In this document: positions 8,699 to 17,234 of the stretch, piece after piece
Layout: each line of letters opens with the position of its first letter
Position numbering within the stretch: position 1 is the first letter of the stretch
Assembly: GCA_002377855.1 (NCBI GenBank)
Contig: DFQQ01000025.1
Coordinates: forward strand, 14,706 to 78,705
Direction of reading: 5' to 3'
Length of the DNA: 64,000 nt
Source of the DNA: Acidovorax delafieldii
GTDB lineage: Bacteria > Pseudomonadota > Gammaproteobacteria > Burkholderiales > Burkholderiaceae_C
Translations under genes and position numbers: made by a program
Notes under the pieces: generated by a model
Told to the model about the DNA's origin: nothing
The model's database searches: none
The model's input: only the letters and a program-made list of their open reading frames with translations

Positions 8699-9379
8699 AT
8701 GGCACACATCCTCATGGTTCTGACGTCCCACGACCAACTGGGCAACACTGGCAAAAAGACCGGCTTCTGGCTGGAAGAGTTTGCCGCTCCGTACTACGTG
8801 TTCAAAGATGCAGGCGCGCAAATCACGCTCGCATCTCCCCACGGCGGCCAGCCACCGCTGGACCCCAAAAGCGATGACGAAAGCGCCCAGACCGACGCGA
8901 CGCGCCGCTTCAAGGCCGATGCCGAAGCGCAAAAGCAGCTGGCCAGCACGGTGCCGCTGTCCAGCGTGAAGGCCGAAGAATTTGACGCCGTGTTCTACCC
9001 CGGCGGCCACGGCCCGCTGTGGGACTTGGCCGAAGACGCGCAGTCGATCGCCCTCATCGAAAAGACCTTTGCCGCTGGCAAACCGCTGGCGCTGGTGTGC
9101 CACGCGCCGGGCGTGCTGCGCCACACCAAGGCACCCGATGGGGCGCCGCTGGTGAAGGGCAAAAAGGTGACGGGCTTTACCAACACCGAGGAAGACGCGG
9201 TGCAGTTGACCGACGTCGTGCCGTTCCTGGTGGAAGACATGCTCAAGGCCAACGGCGGCGTGTATTCCAAAGGCGCCGACTGGGCGCCCTATGTGCTGAC
9301 CGATGGCACGCTGATCACGGGGCAGAACCCCGCCTCGTCTGAGCCGGGCGCCCATGCGGTGCTCCAGTTGCTGGGGTAA
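8699..9379 (+). CDS. DJ-1/PfpI family protein (type 1 glutamine amidotransferase-like)
   Basis: A 226-residue DJ-1/PfpI superfamily protein of the Hsp31-like branch. The nucleophile is Cys134 in LVCHAPG with His135 beside it, Glu26 lies in GFWLEEF, and the PGGHG loop is at 101-105. This arrangement is that of glyoxalase III/chaperone-like members which convert methylglyoxal to lactate without glutathione. It lies after a terminator and so has its own promoter, but its neighbour is a YqhD-like aldehyde reductase, which fits aldehyde detoxification. The precise activity is inferred. Confidence 0.88.
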   Translation: MAHILMVLTSHDQLGNTGKKTGFWLEEFAAPYYVFKDAGAQITLASPHGGQPPLDPKSDDESAQTDATRRFKADAEAQKQLASTVPLSSVKAEEFDAVFYPGGHGPLWDLAEDAQSIALIEKTFAAGKPLALVCHAPGVLRHTKAPDGAPLVKGKKVTGFTNTEEDAVQLTDVVPFLVEDMLKANGGVYSKGADWAPYVLTDGTLITGQNPASSEPGAHAVLQLLG

Positions 9380-9417
9380 CTCCGCTGCGCAGGCCTTGTG
9401 CTCCCGCCAGCGGGTTG

Positions 9418-9467
9418 GGCGCTGGATTGTGATGAAAACGGGCGCTAATGCCCGTCCATCCAGCGCC
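9418..9467. terminator. Two-part hairpin between convergent genes
   Basis: GGCGCTGGAT (9418-9427) pairs with ATCCAGCGCC (9458-9467); inside it ACGGGC (9438-9443) pairs with GCCCGT (9450-9455). It is placed between the converging DJ-1 and molybdopterin oxidoreductase genes and may act as a bidirectional terminator, though no T run follows. Confidence 0.5.
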
Positions 9468-9505
9468 GGTAGCTATTCAATCGATAGCGCTGTAAAGGCC
9501 TGCGC
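9468..9505. repeat. Partial Comamonadaceae interspersed repeat
   Basis: Short stretch with AGCTATTCAATCGATAGCGC next to the hairpin above, a partial match to the family repeat seen at several other places in the window. Confidence 0.4.
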
Positions 9506-9510
9506 CGTGT

Positions 9511-11592
9511 TCAGGCTGCGGCGCTTGCGATGGCCTCTACTTCCACCAGGCAGTCGTAGAACGTGGGGGCACGGCCCAGGTCGGTCAGGGCCTGGCTGGT
9601 CAACTCGTTCACATTGGTACCGTTCAGCCCCAACTTGCGCCACCAGATGCCCAGCCCGTTCACCACGCCGGGGCGCGCACGGGGCGATACCTCGGCGTGG
9701 CATTCGTAGCTGCCGCGATCATTGAACACCCGCACGGTGCTGCCATCAACGATTCCGCGGGCGGCGGCGTCATCGGCGTGCATCTCCAGCAGCGGGCGGC
9801 CTTCAATGCCGCGCAGGCTTTTGACGTTGACGAAGGTCGAGTTCAGAAAATTGCGTGCGGGCGGCGAGATCATGGCCAGTGGGTGACGGGCATCGGTACC
9901 CTGCAACTCGTGGTTGGGCAGGTGGTTGGGCAGGCCGTCCAACCCCTGTGCTGCAAGGCGTGCGCTGAAAAACTCGCATTTGCCGGACGGCGTAGGAAAC
10001 GCGCCCTGGGCAAAGGGTGCGTCGGCAACGGCCAGCGTGGCAAAGCCCTGGGCTTGCAGCAGTGTGTAGTCCACCGCGTCGCCAAAAGCCTGGCGGCACA
10101 GTGCTTCGTCGCTGTCGGCAAAGCAGGGCTCGGTGAAGCCCATGCGCTCGGCCAAGTCCCGGAAGATCTGTGCATTGCTGCGTGCTTCGCCAACAGGAGC
10201 GACGGCCGGGCGGTTGAGCAGCACGTCGGTATGGCCGTAGGCCAGGTGCACGTCCCAATGCTCCAGCTGCGTGGTGGCAGGCAGGATGTAGTCCGCGTAA
10301 TCGGCCGTATCGGTCTGAAAGTGCTCCAGCACTACCGTGAAGAGATCCTCGCGGGCAAAACCCTGGACCACCTTGGCCGAATCGGGAGCCACGGCGACGG
10401 GGTTGCTGTTGTAGACCACCACGGCCTCCACCTTGGGGCCGAAAACAGGTGAGGACTCGCGCAGCAGATCATCACCAATGGTCACCATGTTGATGGTGCG
10501 CGGCGTGCCCCCGGGCAGCAGGTCAGGCCGCTGCAGCGCCGCCCGCTGTGCGGGAAATTGCCCCGAGCTGGACAGCAGCATCCCGCCTGCGCGGTGCCGC
10601 CACGCGCCCGTGAGCGCTGGAAGGCAAGCGACGGCGCGCACAGCGTTGCCACCGCCGCGCACCCGTTGCATGCCGTAGTTCAGACGAATCGCCGCGGGCG
10701 TGGTGGTGCCATAGTCGCGGGCGAGTTGGCGGATCTGCTCGGCGGGCACCCCGCAGATCTGGGCCGCGCGCTCGGGCGAGAACGTGAGGGCGCGTTCGCG
10801 CAAGTGGTCCCAGCCCAGGGTGTGGCGGGCGATGTAGTCGTGGTCCAGCCAGTCGTGGGCGATCAGCTCGTGCATCAATGCGAGCGCCAGCGCGGCATCG
10901 GTGCCTGGGCGCAGGGCGATGTGCTCATGGCACTTGTCGGCCGTCTCGCTCTTGCGCGGATCAATGCACACCAGCTTGGCGCCGTTGCGCTTGGCCTGCT
11001 GCGCGTAGCGCCAGAAGTGCAGGTTGCTGCCAATCGAGTTGCTGCCCCAGATGAGGATGAGCTTGGATTCGGCGAAGAACTCCACCTTCATGCCCACCTT
11101 GCCGCCGAGGGTGTGCACCAGCGCCTCGGCCCCGGCCGACGCGCAGATGGTGCGGTCCAGTTGAGAGGCGCCCAGCTTGTGGAAGAACCGCCGGTCCATG
11201 CTCTCGCCCTGCACCATGCCCATGGTGCCCGCATAGCTGTAGGGCAGGATGGCTTCGGGTGCGCGCGCGGCGATGGCTTGCAGGCGCTGGGCGATGTCGC
11301 TCAGGGCTGCATCCCAGCTCACTGGCGCAAATTCCCCGCGGCCCTTGGGGCCTGTGCGCCTGAGGGGGGTGAGGATGCGTTCTGGGTGGTACGTGCGCTC
11401 GGTGTACTTGCTGACCTTGGCACAAAGCACCCCGTCGGTGTGCGGGTGTGCGGGGTTGCCCTGGACGCGCGTGGCCACGCCACCCTCCACGGTGGTGATC
11501 AGGCTGCAGGTATCAGGGCAGTCGTGCGGGCAGGCGCCGCGCACCGTCAATACCGCCGCGGGTGTGGGGTTTACGCTAATAGATGCAGACAT
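9511..11592 (-). CDS. Molybdopterin-dependent oxidoreductase (DMSO reductase family)
   Basis: A 693-residue catalytic subunit of the DMSO reductase superfamily. The N terminus carries a [4Fe-4S] motif with Cys21, Cys25, Cys29 and Cys57, followed by the molybdopterin domains and a C-terminal dinucleotide-binding domain (from about PLAMISPPARNFLNSTF). The open frame runs on to 12090, but that extension is antisense to the neighbouring binding-protein gene; the ATG at 11592 starts just before the cysteine motif. No signal peptide or partner electron-transfer subunit gene is adjacent, so it is probably cytoplasmic. The substrate is unknown. Confidence 0.9.
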   Translation of the reverse strand: MSASISVNPTPAAVLTVRGACPHDCPDTCSLITTVEGGVATRVQGNPAHPHTDGVLCAKVSKYTERTYHPERILTPLRRTGPKGRGEFAPVSWDAALSDIAQRLQAIAARAPEAILPYSYAGTMGMVQGESMDRRFFHKLGASQLDRTICASAGAEALVHTLGGKVGMKVEFFAESKLILIWGSNSIGSNLHFWRYAQQAKRNGAKLVCIDPRKSETADKCHEHIALRPGTDAALALALMHELIAHDWLDHDYIARHTLGWDHLRERALTFSPERAAQICGVPAEQIRQLARDYGTTTPAAIRLNYGMQRVRGGGNAVRAVACLPALTGAWRHRAGGMLLSSSGQFPAQRAALQRPDLLPGGTPRTINMVTIGDDLLRESSPVFGPKVEAVVVYNSNPVAVAPDSAKVVQGFAREDLFTVVLEHFQTDTADYADYILPATTQLEHWDVHLAYGHTDVLLNRPAVAPVGEARSNAQIFRDLAERMGFTEPCFADSDEALCRQAFGDAVDYTLLQAQGFATLAVADAPFAQGAFPTPSGKCEFFSARLAAQGLDGLPNHLPNHELQGTDARHPLAMISPPARNFLNSTFVNVKSLRGIEGRPLLEMHADDAAARGIVDGSTVRVFNDRGSYECHAEVSPRARPGVVNGLGIWWRKLGLNGTNVNELTSQALTDLGRAPTFYDCLVEVEAIASAAA

Positions 11593-11724
11593 TTTTTCGT
11601 GGCCGTCTGAAAATTCGAATGTAATGACTTGTATACCGCCGTGCAGAGGGCTACCCGCATCGCGGCACCCGACAGTGTGGCGGTTATACGTTGCCCCCGA
11701 AACAAAACCAACAATGAACCTACT

Positions 11725-12873
11725 ATGAACCCATCTGTTTTGAGCCGCAGGCAGTTTTCCGTGGGCGTGGGCGCCGCCGCCTTGGCTGGCTTCGGCGTTG
11801 CACATGCACAGAGCGAGGGACGCATCGTGCTGGGGCAGTCGGCCGCCTTCACGGGGCCAGCGGCACAGTTGGGCATCCAGTTCAACCAAGGCGCCAAGCT
11901 GTTCTTTGACCAGCTCAACGCTGCCGGGGGCGTGGGCAAGCGCACGGTGGAAATTCGCACGCTTGACGATGGCTACGAGCCAGACCGTTGTGCTGAAAAC
12001 ACGCGCAAGCTGATCGCGGACGATGTGTTTGCCTTGTTTGGCTATGTGGGCACGCCCACCAGCATGGCGGCGTTGCCGTTGTTCACGCAAGCCAAGGTGC
12101 CGTTTTTCGCCCCTTTTTCAGGTGCGGAATCGCTGCGCCAGCCATTCAACCGGCTGGTGTTTCACGTGCGGGCGTCTTATTACGATGAAACAGCCCTCAT
12201 CGTGCGCCAGCTGGCGAACCTGGGTGTCAAGAAAATTGCGGTATTTCACCAAAATGATGCATATGGCAAGGCCGGATTGGACGGCGTCAACAAGGCGCTG
12301 GCGGAACACAAGCTCCCTCTTGCAGGCGCGGCAACAGTGGAGCGCAATTCGGTCGACGTAGCCGCAGCGGTGGAAAAGCTGGTGGCCGCCAAGCCCGATG
12401 CCGTGGTGCAGATCGCTGCTTACGCGGCCAGCGCAGCCTTTGTGCGCGCCGCGCGCAAGGCCGGCTTTGGCGGCACTTTCTACAACGTATCGTTTGTCGG
12501 TACCCAGGCGCTTGCTGACGAGCTGGGCAAGGACGGGGCCGGCGTCGTGGTGTCTCAGGTAGTACCGTCGCCCTACCAGCCCTCGCGCCAGATCACGCGG
12601 GAGTTCCTCGAAGCCATCAAGAAAGGCGGCGACAAGGTGCAGCCCAACTATTCCAGCATGGAGGGCTTCTTGGCCGCACGCATCTTCACCGAAGGGCTGC
12701 GCCAGGCCCAGGCGGGGGGCAAGATCACGCGCGATTCCTTCATTGCCGGAGTGGAAGGGTTGGGTACACAGACGATTTCGGGCTTTCCTGTGTCGTTTGG
12801 ACCCAACGACCATACGGCATCGCATTTTGTCGAAATGTCCATGCTTACGGGAGATGGGCGCGTACGAACCTGA
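11725..12873 (+). CDS. ABC transporter substrate-binding protein (branched-chain amino acid type)
   Basis: A 382-residue periplasmic binding protein of the LivJ/LivK (Peripla_BP_6) type. It has an N-terminal export signal with SRRQF and a hydrophobic stretch ending in AHA (Tat-like twin arginine), then the two-lobe fold from GRIVLGQSAAFTGPAAQLG. The ATG at 11725 gives a complete signal; upstream in-frame codons lack one. It is divergent from the molybdopterin oxidoreductase gene and has no permease or ATPase genes next to it, so it may serve a transporter encoded elsewhere or act as a sensor-type binding protein. Confidence 0.88.
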   Translation: MNPSVLSRRQFSVGVGAAALAGFGVAHAQSEGRIVLGQSAAFTGPAAQLGIQFNQGAKLFFDQLNAAGGVGKRTVEIRTLDDGYEPDRCAENTRKLIADDVFALFGYVGTPTSMAALPLFTQAKVPFFAPFSGAESLRQPFNRLVFHVRASYYDETALIVRQLANLGVKKIAVFHQNDAYGKAGLDGVNKALAEHKLPLAGAATVERNSVDVAAAVEKLVAAKPDAVVQIAAYAASAAFVRAARKAGFGGTFYNVSFVGTQALADELGKDGAGVVVSQVVPSPYQPSRQITREFLEAIKKGGDKVQPNYSSMEGFLAARIFTEGLRQAQAGGKITRDSFIAGVEGLGTQTISGFPVSFGPNDHTASHFVEMSMLTGDGRVRT

Positions 12874-12957
12874 GTGGGCGCCGTCGCGTAACCCGGGGCT
12901 CCAGGCTGCGACCGTGGCGCTGCCCCTCTGAGCTCGCATCGTTCACAGCCCCGGGGC

Positions 12958-14115
12958 TCAGTCCAGCGACTCGACGGCCGCCAGGCCCTGCATGAAGGCC
13001 TCGCAGCGCGCCAGTTGCTCCAGGCTCACGAACTCGTCAGGCTGGTGGGCCTGCTGGATGCTGCCGGGGCCGCACACCACGGTGGGGATTCCGGCCTGCT
13101 TGAAGAGCCCGGCTTCGGTGCCGAACGCTACCAGTGTGGTGCCGGTTTCACCGCTCAGTTGTTGGGCCAGCCGGGTCACCGCATCATCCTTGCTGCCCAG
13201 AAAGCTCGGTATTTCGCAAATGGTCTCAAATGCGAAGCCTGACTCGGGCGCAACTTTCTTCATCGCGGGTTCCAGGGATTTGGCGTAGGCCAGCACTTCG
13301 GCTTGCATCTGGGCGGCGTTGGCGGTGGGCAGGTCGCGGAATTCGTAACGGAATTCGGCGTCCCGGGGCACCACGTTGTCGGCAATGCCGCCGTGGAACT
13401 GCCCGACGCTGGCGGTGGAAAAGGGCACGTCAAAGCCCTCGAAGCGCGCTTCGTGCTGCTCAAAGCCCTCGGCCATGTCGCGCACGCGGCCCACTACGCG
13501 TGCGGCCATTTCGATGGCGTTGACCGAGTGGGGCGTCAGCGAAGAGTGCGCTTCTTTGCCGCGCACGCAGCACTTGTAGCGGTACACCCCTTTGTGGGCA
13601 ATGGCTGGCACCATGAGTGTGGGCTCGCCCACGATGCAGGCGAGTGGCTTGGTGCCTGCGTCCCGCAGGTCGGCAATCAGTTCCTTCACGCCAAAGCAGC
13701 CGACCTCCTCGTCGTAGCTGAACGCGAAGTGCACGGCAAAGGGGGCCTTGCTGTTCAAAAAGCCCTCGGCATGCGCCACAGCAATGGCGATGAAGGCTTT
13801 CATGTCGGCGCTGCCGCGCCCGTACAGCTTGCCGTCGCGCACCAGGGCGCTCAAGGGGTCCATGCTCCAGTTCTGGCCGGTCCAGGGCACGGTGTCCGTG
13901 TGGCCCGAGAGGATGATCCCAGCAGGCTTGCCTTCGCCCAGCGTGGCAAACAGGTTGGCCTTGGTCCTGTCGGCATTGAAGGTGAGGCGGCTGGCCACGC
14001 CGAGCTTGGCCAGCGTGTCGCGCACGAAATGGATGAGTTCCAGGTTGGAGTTCTGGCTGACGGTGTTCATGCGCACCAGGGTTTGCGCAAGTTCAAGGGC
14101 GTGGGCAGAGAGCAT
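12958..14115 (-). CDS. argE: Acetylornithine deacetylase
   Basis: A 385-residue M20-family deacetylase matching ArgE, which removes acetate from N-acetylornithine in arginine synthesis. The metal site is visible as SGHTDTVPW (His72, Asp74), Asp104 in GRGSADMK, and the Glu pair in SYDEEVGCFG; the later HGGIADNVVPRDAEFRYEFR segment is typical. It stands alone, convergent with the binding-protein gene and divergent from another M20 hydrolase. Other N-acyl amino acid deacylases are possible, but the length and motifs fit ArgE best. Confidence 0.87.
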   Translation of the reverse strand: MLSAHALELAQTLVRMNTVSQNSNLELIHFVRDTLAKLGVASRLTFNADRTKANLFATLGEGKPAGIILSGHTDTVPWTGQNWSMDPLSALVRDGKLYGRGSADMKAFIAIAVAHAEGFLNSKAPFAVHFAFSYDEEVGCFGVKELIADLRDAGTKPLACIVGEPTLMVPAIAHKGVYRYKCCVRGKEAHSSLTPHSVNAIEMAARVVGRVRDMAEGFEQHEARFEGFDVPFSTASVGQFHGGIADNVVPRDAEFRYEFRDLPTANAAQMQAEVLAYAKSLEPAMKKVAPESGFAFETICEIPSFLGSKDDAVTRLAQQLSGETGTTLVAFGTEAGLFKQAGIPTVVCGPGSIQQAHQPDEFVSLEQLARCEAFMQGLAAVESLD

Positions 14116-14229
14116 GGGCTGGGCTGTAGGCGTTGGTTTGCAAGACCCATTTCATCGGATGCCTTCTGCGCGAGCGATGGCATGGGTGTTGCTGGCGGGC
14201 TAGACTGTGCGATCGTAAGGATACATATC

Positions 14230-15441
14230 ATGAACGTTATCGACTCCATCGTCACCCAGGCCGCCGGTATTGCAGCGGTGCGCCGGGATATTCACGCCCA
14301 TCCCGAGCTGTGCTTTGAAGAAGTGCGCACCGCCGATGTGGTGGCGGGCAAGCTCACCGAATGGGGGATTCCTGTACACCGCGGTCTGGGCAAGACGGGC
14401 GTGGTTGGCATCGTGCACGGCCGCGACGGCGGGGCCTGCGGCCGGGCGATTGGGCTGCGGGCCGACATGGACGCGCTGCCCATGCAGGAGTTCAACACCT
14501 TCGAGCACGCCAGCAAACACCAGGGCAAGATGCACGCCTGCGGCCACGACGGCCACACGGCCATGCTGCTCGCGGCAGCGCAGCACTTTGCCAAGCACCG
14601 CCATTTTGATGGCACGGTGTACCTGATCTTCCAGCCGGCGGAAGAGGGGGGCGGAGGCGCTCGCGTGATGATCGAGGATGGCCTGTTTGAGCAGTTCCCG
14701 ATGCAGGCGGTGTACGGCATGCACAACTGGCCGGGCATGCCTGCGGGCACTTTTGCCGTGAGCCCCGGCCCCGTGATGGCTTCGACCAGCGAGTTCAAGA
14801 TTACCATCCGTGGAAAGGGCGGCCACGCGGCGCTGCCGCACACGGGCATTGACCCGGTGCCGATTGCCTGCCAGATGGTGCAGGCCTTCCAGACCATCAT
14901 CAGCCGCAACAAGAAGCCTGTGGACGCGGGTGTGATCTCGGTCACCATGATCCACACCGGCGAGGCCACCAACGTGGTGCCCGACAGCTGCGAACTGCAG
15001 GGCACGGTGCGCACCTTCACCATGGAGGTGCTCGACCTCATCGAAAAGCGGATGCGCCAGATTGCCGAGCACACCTGCGCTGCACACGACGCCACGTGCG
15101 AGTTCGAGTTTGTGCGCAACTACCCGGCCACCATCAACTCGCCGGCAGAGGCGGAATTCGCCCGCCAGGTCATGGCCGGCGTGGTGGGGCCCGAACGCGT
15201 GCTGGCCCAAGAGCCAACCATGGGGGCTGAAGATTTCGCCTACATGCTGCAGGCCAAGCTTGGCGCGTATTGCTTTATCTCCAACGGCGACGGGGCCCAC
15301 CGCGAGATGGGGCATGGCGCGGGCCCGTGCACGCTGCACAACCCCAGCTACGACTTCAATGACGACCTGATCCCGTTGGGCGGCACCTTCTGGGTGCGGC
15401 TGGCACAGGAGTGGCTGGCCGCCCAGGCCAAGGCCGCCTGA
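14230..15441 (+). CDS. M20 family amidohydrolase (hippurate hydrolase-like)
   Basis: A 403-residue M20D peptidase/amidohydrolase. Metal-binding motifs HACGHDGHT (102-110) and QPAEEGGGGA (about residues 138-147) are clear, and RRDIHAHPEL near the N terminus is the family signature. Such enzymes hydrolyse N-acyl amino acids or hippurate-type amides. The frame is open for more than 900 bases upstream across the antisense argE gene; the ATG at 14230 is the one that yields the normal N terminus. A peptidase gene follows on the same strand after 66 bases. Confidence 0.88.
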   Translation: MNVIDSIVTQAAGIAAVRRDIHAHPELCFEEVRTADVVAGKLTEWGIPVHRGLGKTGVVGIVHGRDGGACGRAIGLRADMDALPMQEFNTFEHASKHQGKMHACGHDGHTAMLLAAAQHFAKHRHFDGTVYLIFQPAEEGGGGARVMIEDGLFEQFPMQAVYGMHNWPGMPAGTFAVSPGPVMASTSEFKITIRGKGGHAALPHTGIDPVPIACQMVQAFQTIISRNKKPVDAGVISVTMIHTGEATNVVPDSCELQGTVRTFTMEVLDLIEKRMRQIAEHTCAAHDATCEFEFVRNYPATINSPAEAEFARQVMAGVVGPERVLAQEPTMGAEDFAYMLQAKLGAYCFISNGDGAHREMGHGAGPCTLHNPSYDFNDDLIPLGGTFWVRLAQEWLAAQAKAA

Positions 15442-15456
15442 CACCGAAGCCGCCCC

Positions 15457-15480
15457 GCTGGGGCATGCCTGTGCCCCAGC
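15457..15480. terminator. Hairpin between amidohydrolase and peptidase genes
   Basis: GCTGGGGCA (15457-15465) pairs perfectly with TGCCCCAGC (15472-15480) around a 6-base loop and is followed only by TTTG. It may be a weak terminator or an mRNA-stabilising stem within an operon. Confidence 0.35.
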
Positions 15481-15507
15481 TTTGCCGTTGACTGAAAGAG
15501 ACACTCC

Positions 15508-16608
15508 ATGATTGGTATTCCCCAGGCCTTTTCCCCCACGTATGCGGTGGCCCGCAAGAAGTTCCTGGAGGCCGCTGCCGCCGCTGGGATGCAAATCGAT
15601 TCCCACACCCATCCGCTGGCAGGGCGCGAAGGCGAAGTGCTGGCCATGGACGTGGCTCTTGACGGCCCCAGGGATGCAGAAAAGCTGTTGATTGTGAGCA
15701 GCGCCTGCCACGGCGTGGAAGGCTACTGCGGCAGCGGCGCGCAGGTGTTTGCACTGCACGATGCCGAATGGCGCGCGGAGGCCCGCGAGGCCGGGGTGGC
15801 TGTGCTCTACATCCATGCGCTCAATCCGTATGGTTTCTCGCATATTCGCCGCACCACGCACGAGAACGTGGACCTCAACCGCAACTTCCACTCCTTCAAG
15901 GAGCCTCTTGCGCAAAACCCTGCCTACCGCGAGATCGCCTCGCTGCTGCTGCCCGATGTGTGGCCGCCCAATGCTGCCAACGCGCAGGCAGTGCAGGCAT
16001 TCATTGCCGAGCGGGGTGAAGCCGCGTGGCAGGCCGCCGTCACGCGCGGCCAGCACGAGTTTCCGCAGGGGCTTTTCTTTGGCGGCACCGCGCCCACCTG
16101 GAGCAACCAGACCTTGCGCCATGTGCTGCGCGACCACGCCACCCGCGCCCAGCGCCTGGCGTGGATTGATGTGCACACGGGCCTGGGGCCGAGCGGGCTG
16201 GGTGAGCGCATCTATGCTGGCAAAGACGACCCCGCAGCCGTGCAGCGAGCGCGCCAGTGGTGGGGCGATGACGGTGCGACGCCCGTGACTTCCTTCTACG
16301 ACGGATCCTCCACCTCAGCCTTCCTCACGGGGCTGATGTGGTCTTGCGTGTACGAAGAGTGCCCCCAGGCCGAGTACACCGGTATCGCCATGGAATACGG
16401 CACGGTGCCGTTCAGCGGCATCGTTCACGCACTGCGCGCAGAGCACTGGCTCAACATCCACCCAGAAGCCCCGGCCGAGCTGGCTGCGCAAATCAAGGCA
16501 CAACTGCTGGCCGCGTTCTACATTGACACCGACGAATGGAAGGGCCAGATCATCAGCCAGGCGCGGCAGTCGCTGTTCCAGGCTGTGGATGGATTGGCTG
16601 ATATTTGA
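15508..16608 (+). CDS. M14-like metallopeptidase, DUF2817 family
   Basis: A 366-residue protein of the DUF2817 group of zinc carboxypeptidase-fold proteins. Visible elements are SACHGVEGYCGSG (first zinc ligand region, about residues 66-78), ENVDLNRNFHSF (112-123) and IDVHTGLGPSGLGE (about 216-229), which mirror the H-x-x-E, NxNRNF and later His regions of the M14 fold. GAAAGAG lies before the ATG. The preceding M20 amidohydrolase gene on the same strand suggests a shared role in breaking down acylated peptides or amino acids, which is inferred. Confidence 0.82.
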   Translation: MIGIPQAFSPTYAVARKKFLEAAAAAGMQIDSHTHPLAGREGEVLAMDVALDGPRDAEKLLIVSSACHGVEGYCGSGAQVFALHDAEWRAEAREAGVAVLYIHALNPYGFSHIRRTTHENVDLNRNFHSFKEPLAQNPAYREIASLLLPDVWPPNAANAQAVQAFIAERGEAAWQAAVTRGQHEFPQGLFFGGTAPTWSNQTLRHVLRDHATRAQRLAWIDVHTGLGPSGLGERIYAGKDDPAAVQRARQWWGDDGATPVTSFYDGSSTSAFLTGLMWSCVYEECPQAEYTGIAMEYGTVPFSGIVHALRAEHWLNIHPEAPAELAAQIKAQLLAAFYIDTDEWKGQIISQARQSLFQAVDGLADI

Positions 16609-16675
16609 TCAAATCGGTCTGCAGCGCTTGTTCATAAAGCGGCAGACGCTATAAAAAGTGTAGCAATTGATGGCG
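16605..16675. repeat. Diverged interspersed repeat
   Basis: Contains GCAGCGCTTG and CATAAAGCGGCAGACGCTATAAAAA, a degenerate copy of the family repeat, directly after the DUF2817 gene. The remaining 200 bases up to the acyl-CoA-binding protein gene hold its presumed promoter. Confidence 0.45.
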
Positions 16676-16877
16676 TGCCGCTCCCGGCTGCGCGTTGGCC
16701 GCGCCAGCGCTTGCCTGGCCGCAAACTCGCGCATGGCTGAGCTGGGCGGGGCAGTGTCGTGTGGGCGTCGCTCGCCGGCAAGCGGTGTGGCACACGCGGG
16801 TGCGACCCACTAAGATGGCGCGGCTTGTTTTTTTGCATGTTCTCGCCCCCTTCCCACATTGATACGGAGACAACCGC

Positions 16878-17132
16878 ATGTCTGACTTGAACGCCGCTTT
16901 TGAAGCCGCCGTCGCCAACTCCAAGAACCTGGCCGAGCGCCCCGACAACCCGACGCTGCTCAAGATCTATGCCCTGTACAAGCAGGCCACGGCAGGCGAC
17001 AACGCCGAGAAAAAGCCCAGCTTTTCCGATGTGGTGGGCCGCGCCAAGTGGGACGCCTGGGAAAAGCTCAAGGGCACTGAGGCCGACGCTGCCAAGCAGA
17101 TGTACATCGATCTGATCACCGAGCTGAGCTGA
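16878..17132 (+). CDS. Acyl-CoA-binding protein
   Basis: An 84-residue four-helix acyl-CoA-binding protein. The family pattern is clear: LYKQATAGDN, KPSFSDVVGRAKWDAWEKLKG and the closing MYIDLITELS. ACBPs buffer and carry medium- and long-chain acyl-CoA esters in the cytoplasm. GGAGAC precedes the ATG. The gene is monocistronic and is followed by a clear terminator; the convergent neighbour encodes HMG-CoA lyase. Confidence 0.92.
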   Translation: MSDLNAAFEAAVANSKNLAERPDNPTLLKIYALYKQATAGDNAEKKPSFSDVVGRAKWDAWEKLKGTEADAAKQMYIDLITELS

Positions 17133-17204
17133 GGGCCGGGGAGGCTGATGGCCCATGTGGCCTGCATTCAAGCCGCCCGACCGTTTTCTGCTTCCTTCGG
17201 CAAG

Positions 17205-17229
17205 GCGACCCGTAGCGGTCGCTTTTTTT
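17205..17229 (+). terminator. Rho-independent terminator after ACBP gene
   Basis: GCGACC (17205-17210) pairs with GGTCGC (17217-17222) around CGTAGC and is followed directly by seven T residues. Confidence 0.85.
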
Positions 17230-17234
17230 GCGCC

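Noticed and set aside
11593..12090. N-terminal extension of the molybdopterin oxidoreductase
   Set aside because: It is antisense to the binding-protein signal peptide region, and the cysteine motif lies just after the ATG at 11592.
13303..14229. N-terminal extension of the M20 amidohydrolase by about 300 codons
   Set aside because: The extension is antisense to argE; the usual N terminus begins at the ATG at 14230.
14200..16176. A 658-codon open frame on the minus strand
   Set aside because: It is antisense to the M20 amidohydrolase and DUF2817 genes, which have clear catalytic motifs; its translation is His-, Arg- and Ala-rich without family motifs, as expected from high-GC shadow frames.
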